Assembly (NCBI GenBank): GCA_017591395.1
Contig: WEDG01011448.1
Location: 1-64,000 of the forward strand
Reading direction: 5' to 3'
Source of the DNA: Schistocephalus solidus
Taxonomy: Eukaryota; Platyhelminthes; Cestoda; Diphyllobothriidea; Diphyllobothriidae
DNA length: 64,000 bases
Under the pieces are notes generated by a model. The model ran no database searches. It was not told where the DNA came from and was given only the letters and a program-made list of their open reading frames with translations. Of this stretch, positions 24,301 through 35,600 are shown piece by piece (positions within the stretch are counted from its first letter, which is position 1; each line of letters begins with the position of its first letter). Made by a program: the position numbers and the translations under genes.

Positions 24301-27300
24301 CTGTCAGTTGGTAGCTTTATCTCTTCTGCTCGCTTCATTAATGCCAGCTCGGCGTAGCCTGCGACCGAGACAAATGCCCCCTTTCATCCACTGAGCAAGC
24401 AGGGGTGAGCTTGAAAGGGACGTCAGCCTGCAAATATTAGGTTTTAAAAAGCGCGGCCTGTCATATCGTAAGTTCTTACAGTGAATCACAGCTCTCTGTC
24501 ACCTACTGGATAATGCAGAATGACTAATTAGCTACCTGTCCGGTTGATGCATAAGCGGTGTGTGTGCAACTCGCACTAATCAAACATGCCTTCCTTTGCG
24601 TTTCAAAGTTCTTCTTTTTCTTCTTCGTCTTCTTCTTCCGCCGTATTCTTTCCTCTCCTTTCTCGTCGTCATAATAAAAATAATAAACGGTGTCGTACTA
24701 CTCTCCAACCACGACTTGTTTTCTATATCTGCGCCTTTTTGTTTATGTTCCACTTGATGGATCGAGTTTCTCTCCTTTTACTCGCTAATAAGGCAATTTT
24801 TATGATATATCTTTATTTCAGGACATCCATGGTATCACCAACTGTCTGGCACGTCAGCTCTCAAAGGGAGGTAAGACAAAATAATTTATACAACGCCCAG
24901 TTTTCCATATACTACTGTCTATCCACGTATTTCCTATGAATGTTAATTCCCCCTCCCCCCTTAACCACCCTCATAATTCCCAGGTACAAGTTCCTAACCC
25001 CCTATCTAAAAAATATCTCTTCAGGTGAAACTATTCTCTCTCGCAATCTGCTGTATTCAATGCAGGTCTACCAACTCAGCGCCGTTAATCGTCGCGTCAT
25101 CTCCCCAGTGGCCCCCATTTGTGCGTCCTCCTTCGCTGACTGCGTTTTTCCTCTTATTGTCAATTGTCTCTCCGTCAGGTTGTCTACGTAACGTTTTCTG
25201 GACATTGAACAGGGTTTGATTCCACATGCTTCACCCACTTATTGCAGTAGTAGCTATTATTTTACCTACCTTCCTAGCAAGCCAACTGCAAAATGCTTTC
25301 TTTCCCAGTATGGTATCGCTCCAAGATGCCCAACAGCTTCTCTCGGAATGTACCTCTTTTTTTTCATGCAGTTTTTGACCCTTTCGACAGCAGGTAGTCA
25401 TGAGCACCTGAGGTCTTCTGTGTCATGTGCACGTGGTTTCGAATTAAAACCAAAATGTTCTTTTGCGCCATCCACCGGCCAACTGGCTGCGAAAATTGAA
25501 TCGAAAATCGGTAGTACTTAATGTGTAAAGTACCTTCAATTAGATTCCGGACTCTGCCGACAGTTTCTAATAGGAAATGCGTTTGGGGCTGGGGGTTGGG
25601 GCGTGGGATGGGCTCCGCTAATTGCGGTCCGCAGCTATCGCCCCCTTCTGCCAACATGCTAGGATAACCTTATTTTTTTGAGATGAGGCGTGCAGTCAGC
25701 TCTCCAGGCAGACTACACCCCGAGTTCCTGCTTCCATTGTTTAACTAATAGAATACCTCCTTCTCAGAAGCCTACTTCCTGTACTCTTATCTGCAAGTTT
25801 CGTGACCTTGCTCAGCGTCCTAGTCCGTATACATATTTTTATCTGACCTGTTAAAAATACAAATTTTTTCTCTCATTCTCTATAAACTGAACTTTACTCT
25901 GGCATTTAGTGTTTAATAACCCCAACGAGGACTTTGGGCATGTCCTGGATTTCCTCGGAAACGTGGAGAAGCTGAGGGTAAGTGCTTCATTTCAATTAGA
26001 CCTGACTATATAATTCTCTAGCCTGCTTTGTCTTCGTCATGGCTTTTATTGTCTACTTCCATTTTCCGCGATCTTTTAACGTCCCGTATTCTGATAGGTA
26101 AGCAGCCATACAGCGATGATGCGTATCTCCGGTTGCAGCCGACAAGACAGCTTGCCGCGATTCAATGGGAGAGCGTTGAACTCAGCACTAAGTATCCGGA
26201 GTCGGTTTTGACTCTAAATCCAAACCTGGGGTTAGATATGACTGGCTGGCTGGCTAATAAGCCAGAAATGACCATAACTGTCTTTCTCATCTTTCATTTG
26301 ACCCACTTGTAAAAAACTCGGTGGCCTCGGTGGGATTTGAACCCACGACAACAAGGGGAAGGCTTTAGTACAGCCAACGCTATAGTCAACTGAGCTACGA
26401 GGCTCCCACCGGGAGCCGTAAGTTTAATCACACTTGGGTCTCGTTACCCATACCCATCCGCCAATTCTGATACAGTAAGCCGCCGAGTTTTTTACAAGTG
26501 GGTCGAATGACTTATTCAACTATATGTTTGCACGCCTGGTCCGCATGCGACTGCCTTCGGAGACTGTAAATAGACCTCCAAGGCTCAGGGGTACGAGCGG
26601 ATCCTTTAGCTTGATCAGTGAAGGCCTTTCCAACAATATTAATTCTGCGTAGTTTTAGCTTTTTCGACTGCATTCCAGTGTCCTCTGTCTTTCCGCCCGC
26701 CCGTCCCCTCTGCGCTCCATCTCTCTTGTACGTCCCGTTCGCCTCCTTTCGCGATTTTCAGCTGATCGGATCCATCGAAAAGCTGCACAAGAGCAATGTC
26801 ACCATCAATTCTCTCAACTTCGACATGTCACCGTTTAAACGTCTTAAATACCTTGAGGTATGTTGCGGGTGAATTCGGCTCCACTGTATTCTCTACCTCC
26901 GTTGCTTTCCCACTCTCTGGCTCTCATCCACCATCTTTTCTGCTATTAGCACTTAATGAGAATGTTTATAGGGACTGCGGAGCGTGCCAGAGTAATTGGC
27001 CTTTGCAGCCTCACTTGCAGTATTGCTTGTGCATGTGGGTAGGCACACACTACAGGCACTGACCGTTCGCATTAAACGCTAACCGAACCTCCGGAACCCG
27101 TTTTCGACTAGGAAAGAATACTTACGCGGTTTGTAACGTTGATTAGCAAGCAGCACAATCCCAAGATTTTTCAGATACCGGCTTTCAAATGCACTTTTTT
27201 TGGTAAAACATAACCACTACTGATTTACAGTGTGTTTGTAAATTAAAATATATTTTATGGAAAACATGACAAAAATTGTCTTTTATATCCTTTTACAAGC

Positions 27301-30300
27301 CAATAAATGTTATACTTCAAAAGGGGGTCTATTTAGTTTTTAAAGAACCTTCTAATTATGTCCATTCAAACAACATCGTAATAAGCCTCATGAAGAATAC
27401 AACATAGCCACATCAATTACGCATTTTTTCCAGCCGCATTTGGCACCCTCTTAATGGCGCAGACGAATATATGATTTTTACATGGACGATTGATCCTAAA
27501 CGCAAGTGCTTCACTGATCGGGCATACAATTCTTTTCAGGAAATGAAACTGTTTTGAAGCTACAGTCTAACCTTTGTCCTGGGCATTAACTTTGAAGAAG
27601 AGGTGATTGCGCTCGCGTGGGTATGAGAGCTAATATTTGTGATAATTTTTTTAATAATAAGGGTATTGAAAATCACTACAGAAAATGCATACGAATTAAG
27701 TAGTCATCTTTCCAGGCGACTGGAAAGTTTACTGAAAAACTGGCATCCGGACGTGTCTGGCGATTAAATTTTACAACGCTAATGAAAAACGCGTTTCGCA
27801 ATTTCATTTAACATTTCACGAGATCGGCCACTGGCTGTACCTGCCTCCCCGTTCGTCAGTTCTACCGACTTACAACCCAAGGACACAACTAACGAACGAT
27901 CGCCAGATCCCAAGGGTCAGGAAATTGTCTGTTGTGTAGGTGGTTTCGAAGCGGTGATATGCACTTTTTTATACTATTCTCATACTATTTTCATCCAAAT
28001 GGTGCCTGTTTCTCTTCGGCAAGCCGTGAGTTAATAACTCTACTCATAGAATCAGTCTAAGCAAGCACATTCGACGGTCGATTTTGACGAGGTCCACTGT
28101 ACGCTCCACAGCAGGGTGGTGCAGGTACGGTAACTTCCAGGAAATGTGCGATCTCCGTATTACTTAAGTAGAAGGGTTGCAGTATTGATTATCGGACATC
28201 ATAACTCTCAGATATTTTGGTAATTTCAAGATGGTGGCTTTTGAACGTGTTTCTTTCTGGCATTTTGCGGAAACCACACTGTAAATACAAGTTCTTAAGT
28301 AGTATACCTTTACCTAGTGGTTTTCAATGCCCTTGTAAATTCAAATATATTTTATAGAAAACCTGCATGCAGTAGCAACTCACGCCTTCTTCAAATTATG
28401 TACCCAAAGCTTCTATTTTGGTTTTTTTAAAAGGAAAACGTTTTCTGTTCCCAGATAATTTTGAATCCGATCTATTGTTAGGTGCTCAAAACTACGGGCT
28501 GTACATTTTTAAGAAGACGTCTTATTAGGGCTCATAAAATTTTGCAGTTGATGTCAACCATTTTATATACTTTAAAAGCAGCATTGATAAATAAAAATAC
28601 GGTGTTTTATGAAAAGACATTTCAGGATCTTAAAAATCTCAAAATTGAAAACTATTATAGAACTGAAAACTGCTATTTCTACAAGCATACATTTTGTTTT
28701 TGTGCGTATTTTCTGTAAAATATATTTGAATTGCTAAGGGCAACGAAAATCAATGGGAAAAAAATAATGCTAATTAAGTGGGCAACCAGAGCGAAGCTCC
28801 GTTAAAAGCCAGCAACCGGACCTGACTGGAATATCCTAGGATTATTATGCACGATAATTGATATTACAACACCATTTAAGTAATCTTTCTAATCCGAAAA
28901 TGGGAAGACGGGAGGAGAGGAAGGGTTTGTGCACAGGAGGACGCCAGGGTGAACTTAGGGTCCAAATTTGCCAATGATGGGGCGGAGCAAGGTATGTCCG
29001 TAGCCTCTAAGCCATATGAATGCCAGTCTGCATGTGTTACAGTTGATTACCGCAGAGCGTACTGGATGCTTTACTGTACTCTCCCATTACTGGTCCTAGA
29101 AAAATGCCAAAACTGTCATTTTTTGGCTGATTCATGACACAATCAGGGGTCTGCTAGCGTCTCCCATGTGGTTTCCAGTGCAAGGGGACTCAAGTCTTTT
29201 TTAATCTCAGAAATTAACGTGTAACCCTCGAAGCAAGTCTTCGACGTAAAGCTTTTCATTTTCGGTCTCAAAGTTCTTATCAATATATGAGCTGATATGC
29301 AACAGATTGAGCGCCATAACTGCGTAATGTTTACCATATCTACGTTATCATGGGTTAATAGCACCGCCCTCGCGCTGCTGCGTGAGGCAATTGTGTGAGC
29401 AACGCGTTCGGCCTATTAGTATGTCATCCAGCTTTTCCCACGTACTTTCTGCTATACGTTTCTCAGAAGCCGGCAGATTTTAGCGTGAATATTTATATCG
29501 ACTTTTGGATGTCACCTGAAACGGCAGGCTCCGAGGGTTTTACTCCAAGGGGAAAATTAAAAAGCTTGACATTACCACCTAGTTGAGATGGCTTTTCATA
29601 AATTTCGGTTTCCACTGTACTTGTGCCTGTTAATGTCACTTCTTATCTAGTCGCAGAAAAGCCGATACCCTAGCGAAGAAGGGGATAATGTGTACGTCCA
29701 TTTTCCCCTGCTGAACCTAACTCGTTACTCTTATTTGCCGACAGTTTGTCAAGAATTCGTCCGATCAAATGCACTTGTGTTCATCCGAAGGAAACGTTTT
29801 ATGTGCGATTTTAGATTGCCGCTGGAAGCCTCATCTGACCGACTCATGCAGAACTTATCACGTCAATGTCTTGTGTCAAAACTAATCAGGTGCTTTAAGC
29901 TGTGTCTACCATACCCCATTACCTTAAAGATCAAATAAGATAGATCTTGATAGGTGTTCACTGTAATAGACCACCTTACCTGTTGCAAACTGACCACAAG
30001 TGACCATATAATGCGCACTTTTAATCAAACTGAGCCTGTCAGATGCAGCCCTGCCACGAACTCGCTGTTATTCACTACATAGAAGTTATTATCATTTTTA
30101 CTGTTTTTAACTGATCCGCCAATCTCCCTTGTTTTGCCTTCTCCCTCCTTTAAGCTGATTAACGTGGAGCTGAAACGGATGCGAGGCTTCGAGTGCATCA
30201 AGGGCACAATGACGGAATTAATTGTGCATCACAGTTTGAAGAATCTGCGGGTAAGTACATCCCTCTACGGGCAAATGCTATTCTCGGCTTTTTTCGTTTC

Positions 30301-32639
30301 ATTGGTCGATCGTTCAGACTCTTCGTTGCCAGCCTGGTTGCCTATCCGGTATCTTTGATTCTCTGCGCCTGACGGCGGGCGCCACCCACAACGCTCAACA
30401 TTGCCTCCCCCCTCCCTTCCCCCTCTCTTTACATTTATTCTGTGGTTTATTTTCTCCGCTTGCCTGCGTGAGCGTAAATTGATGCACTGGCTCTCCAGAC
30501 GCCTTCTGCGGTCGGTTCGCTTACTATCATGGCGTTCAGAGTCTATGTGGGACCTTCTGTTCTGCCTTCCGTCACTATCTAATCTCGCCATGAAATGGGC
30601 GATATGAAATTGACTATGCATCATATTTGTCAGTGAGCTTAGCGGGCAAACTGTTGATAACGTTCAGTCCTGACAAAGGAAGGGCTTTAGACATTTTGCA
30701 TAGTTATGTTTCACTGTGACCAACTTTTGTTTGTGGTGGGAATTTCGGTGCACCAGAAGCTTTCCGTGCAGACCAACTAAAACCTCAAAAGTAGAAATAC
30801 AAGTTAGGCAGACTGCGGGTTGTTGTAAACTGATTAGACAGTCTCATGCACAGTCCTTGGTATACTGCCATTGCATGCGGCTGTTCGTTTGATTTAGCGT
30901 GCGTGCACGACTTCCCTGCTGCTGTTGCATGTAATAGTTCGCTCATCGGTACCCTAGTTTGAAATAGCAGACATCACAAAACTTTGTCTACCCGGCGCAA
31001 TCTTTGCGTTGTTGGATTAACCTTTTTGAACCGAGGTCGCGTACCTTCGGAGTTTTGGTGAGGCCTTACCTATTATGGGTAAATTGATACCAGAAGATGC
31101 GCAGGTGAAGATGGAGGCGTCCTACTGGAGCGATCTGTGCTCGGCAGATGAGTTGATACTGATCATGCTTATGGTCTAGCGAAGCTGGCCAGGGCTGTCA
31201 AAATGCCCGTATTATTGCCTACCTTCTAGCACTTCGCTGTCTGTGCTTGTACATTTTATTTGGTTGGTGTGGGTAGCCAAGAGCGCGTGCCGACCATCAC
31301 GGCGGCAAAAACGTAATGTGTGACCCACCTCTGGGAACAAAGCAAAGGTCAGCGAGTAATATGGGATGGGTGGTAATATGCTTTTTTAGGTGTGGGAGCT
31401 AGATGAATAAAAGGAAAGCGACAAACTAATTCTTACCATATTCATTATTTTTTTAGGGTTAGCATTCATTGTTGGGTTAGTAGTGTCACGCGATAGTTTG
31501 TTGCCGCGACAAGTGGGCAGATTGCGAGATCCGCTGGCTTTATCTCACGCGGACAAATATATGCTATATCATTCCTAGCTGATCTGACCCACTCTTATTC
31601 GGCCCTTGATGGGAGTAAAATGAGGCCTGCTCTGCACGATTTTTTACTATCAAAGTAAACCGGATGTGTTTTGAAACTACTGCGTCGCAATATTAGTCAC
31701 CACTTGTAAAGTTACAATTTCACCCAATACTTCGGTCTTCCTACTACCAACGAAAGGTTTAAAACCCTACTAACCCGGCAACGAATGCTCACCCTAAGGA
31801 GCACAATGGATAGAGATAGGGTTACGTTGGCATGCAGTACAGTCGAATTTCACACGCTGACCTCGCTTTTGTTACCCGAGTTGGGTCGTTTTTTACGCTC
31901 TTACCAGCACAGCATGTCCGAACAGCCACTGTGGCCATTGACGTGCAGGCTCGGGCGCGGGAAAGAAGCCAGGAAAGCCGATTTTGTGGTCAAATGATGC
32001 TTTTATATGATAGCTCTGTCATCGAAAGTGATGGGGACCGCCACGGTCCCCAAGGTACATGTCAAATTATTTTAACATGCCTTGATGGGGCATGATCATT
32101 CTTCAAGTGTGCGCTTTACGCAGATTCAGCGACGGGTAAGGAATCACGCAGACCAAACGTCGCACGACTAACTCACACCGTGAGCCAATATGGCCGCCGT
32201 TTTGCCTTAGCACAGAACGCCTGCCAAAAAGTCGCGCGTCTTGGAAACTAAAGGGTTCATTGCCGTGTAGTGATGAGGGAGACGGGCGGCAAAAGCGCGC
32301 AAACCTGCCCGTTCGGAGCATCTTGTCTCAACTTTGTTTCAGCGAAGACGCAAGCAGCGCTTGCCTACTCTATTTGTTTTCTCCTAGGCTTAACTTGCAC
32401 AAGCGGGGCGACGCACTGCTTGAGACTTTGCCCACCCCCGCTGGGCTGACACGGTGTAACCACCAGTAACGACCAACCTACATCTTGGACTAACTGGCTT
32501 GTCAAGAACCTCCTATTCACGCGTCCGGCGCTAGGTAGGCAAGCCAGGCCGTAGAGCAGATACTCATTGAAGCACGCAAACAGGATTAGTGCACTGGTGG
32601 AAAATGAGTCGAGTTTAACGTTCAATTGGAATCAGGAAG

Positions 32640-32697
<58 letters not shown>

Positions 32698-35600
32698 AAG
32701 AAGAGATGATCACGGGAACCATGGTTTTATTGTCGTGACGTTTCAAAATCTAACAAGATTTCATCGTCGGAGGTAAATATTGTACCGCGCCTCACAGTAT
32801 TTATTGGATGTTAACATTTCGGCTAATATGGGATTACTAAGGTTTTTGAATTTGCGTAGATGAGGGGCCGGGTTGGGGGTGGAGCTCCTCAGTCATCATG
32901 CTGCTTGACGAGCAGGGTGGTGTTTCATCCTTTGCGATCATTCTTTGCCTGTTCACTGAGTCCGTGGTGTACTGGGGAAGGGCGGGTGATGGCTTGTTCT
33001 CAATCTGGTCGAGGGCCGGCGTTCGAACGTTGGCAGTAGTCGTCAGTACCCTCATCGACCGAAGCTGCCGTCCCAGGCTGTTAATCTTGGTTGCGATCGC
33101 ACCTCCGTGTGTATTCGCACCTGCCGGATAAGTGGTTGAGCTGGCCGAGGCGATAACTGTTCCTTCGTCGGGTCTGGGTTGTGTTGCGATTGCGTGCGTG
33201 TCCGCCATGGACTCACCCATGTTCGGATGCACGTTAGGCCCATGTTCACGTTGGCTCTTTCGATCATTGAGCTGCGTCCGGAGAGCTTGGTAGGCCGTAG
33301 GAAGCGTCACACAACGATTGATGGAGGTTGTTCCCGTGTGCCAAGCCTCGATTGTTTCCCTTGCCACGCGGTCACTTCCCCGACCTAGAATTTCAGCATT
33401 CTGGAAGGTGAACGTGTGTCCAGAGTCTGCGCAATGGTACGCCACCAAAGACATCGGGTCCATTCTTCTTACCGCCCTCATGTGTTCTCCGACCCGGGTT
33501 TGTAGACGTTTCCCGGTTTTGCCAATGCAGTTGACTGCGCAGAAATTGTATTGAACCCGGTAGATGACGTTTGTTGTTTTCACCTCGGGGCAGGGGGGCC
33601 TTAGGCCTCATAACCAGATGTCGAATGGTTGACTCCGCTGCAGTGTGTTTCAGCCCCTTTGTATGGTGTTCGAACACAACTGCGTTTGTGGCATAACGGA
33701 TGTTTGCTATGATAGCTCAGGAATACAAGAATACCAATGCAAGTATCTCACTTAAGGACGACGTAATTTGCTCCCAAATGAGTGCAAGAAATATATTGAT
33801 AAACTTGTTTTCTGTAAAATATACTCGAACTTATTTGAGTTATTTTTTAACGGGTCGTCCTTGAAAACTACCGCAAAGAAGCTCCTGCCTTGACTGACCT
33901 CTTGGGATTATTCTTCAGAATAATTAATTTCCGAATTTCTGTTAGAATTTCCTGAAATAGTTCAACTACTTTATGATTATCATGGGTTTTCAAAAGGCTC
34001 AGACGAAGCTCTTCATTTCTTATAGTCGTTTTGCGCCGATTTTCTTCTTCCTCGAAGTTGTGCTGTTAAAAAACTTCCGGAGGCGTTTATTATACTTCAT
34101 ATGTAGTTATCTGTCTCTCCTCGGGTTTACTATTCATGCGCAATCGATCACTTTAATGGCCTGATCTGTCGACCACTCTAACAGTTATGGGTATTTGGTG
34201 CTGGCAGAGCGCATGCACACAACGCACGTTGAAGAACTATCAGCTCGCTTCAAATATATGAAAATCACAATGCTGTAGTTTAGTACCCGCGCGCATTTCC
34301 TCTGTTCTATGCAGAATGAATGTGTGAGGTCTGTGATTTTCTGCTCCCAAAACCACTGACTCACCGAACGAGTTAGTTAACGAGGTAATGATGATGGTGA
34401 TGTTGTTAAAATGTTCTGTTCTTTTGTGCAGAATCTCATGCTTGGAGACTTATACGCAGCCGGTGGAGGAGACTGGGTGTACGGTGAAACGCCCGTTTCA
34501 ACGCTCCCCTGGAACCAGATCAAGATGGCAGATTTCTCGAACAATTTCCTGCACTCCATCGATCAGACAATCGTAAGTGTCCTCTGGCTGCTTTATATGA
34601 AAGCAGAAATATACGCAACCTCCATTATGAAGTGGGTTTTAATCATTAGCCATTCGAATGGGTGAAGTGTCTTAAAGTTCGTCGACGAACGCTCACCGAT
34701 CGCTAACGAAACTCACTCCTCCCGTTCTGCCTCGAGGCTCACTCTCGAGCCCCGACAGCAGCCGCACAACGGCTAGTAGTAGTAAAGGCAGATGCACAAT
34801 GCTGACAAAGACAAGGGCGACTGGAATGGCCATTTCCGGCCGTCATCGACCAGTCATACCCGACCCCAGGTGCTGCCCCACCCCACAGGTCGCGGGTTCA
34901 AGTCTTGGGTTGGGACCCGTCTGGGGTCGGATATGACTGGTTGATGAGGGCCGAAAATGGCTATTCCAGTTTCGCTTGTCTTTGTCAGTACTCTACATAT
35001 GTTTTAGCATTCCCTTCTTTAAGTGCATTCTGTCTAATTAAATATTTCGTCCTTGCCTATAACCCGACCACGTAAGTTCGGGCGTATGGTAAAATGCACA
35101 TTCAAGGTCACACTGGTGGTCAAACCAAAACAAACTTTTTCATGTCTTGGTCACCTAGTAGAACACACTGCTGTCTCAGTAATTGACCAAGTTCGATCGT
35201 CTTCACCTATCTACATTCAAGGTTAGCTTCAGTTGCAAGCAGGCTCGAATGCCGCTGGTTGTTGATAGAAGGCTTGTTTACCATAGTTCCTTCGTTGCAC
35301 GCCACGATAACTGCCACTACCAGACCGTTCGACCGTTGCAACTGACGGCATTTGCCGTGTTCCCCCCCCTCACCTCCGCAGTAGAAACTCACTTGGTTTC
35401 TAGTGAGACGAACGCGCACACGGTGTATGCTGCGCTCTCTTTTGTCTTATCTACCTTGCTCCGGCGAGAAGGCAATTTCAAGACGGCCATTGGATGGATT
35501 CCTCAATATCGCATTCACACACTCTTCCCGCTTTCACTCGCCTGTCGTCTGTGTGAGCCTGTCAAACGAAGGGTGATGGGATTTGGCGCATTGGTTGACG

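Larger units (their letters stand above)
14344..24821. other. NISCH: Large intron of the nischarin-like gene
   Basis: About 10.5 kb between exons. 17800-21265 is occupied by a LINE copy with flanking DR repeats and 21893-21990 by a SINE-tail module. In 14400-17800 and 22000-24820 no gene or clear repeat was recognised. Confidence 0.6.
32700..33680 (-). mobile_element. Penelope-like element, 3' part
   Basis: Encodes the C-terminal GIY-YIG endonuclease of a Penelope-like element (PLE) on the - strand. The upstream frame (33590-33677) reads VMRPKAPLP, which precedes the domain in these elements, but it is shifted relative to 32837-33583. The RT part is absent (5' truncation). Downstream of the ORF is a short repeat with GAAACGTCA and then (AT)n. 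Confidence 0.8.
30251..34431. other. NISCH: Intron of the nischarin-like gene
   Basis: Holds an (AT)n tract and a Penelope-like element at about 32645-33680 (listed separately). In 30250-32640 and 33700-34430 nothing further was recognised. Confidence 0.6.

Noticed and set aside
26324..26403. Functional tRNA-Tyr or tRNA-Ser gene
   Set aside because: Setting the anticodon to GTA leaves an unpaired anticodon stem; the best stem gives ACT, which is not a normal anticodon.
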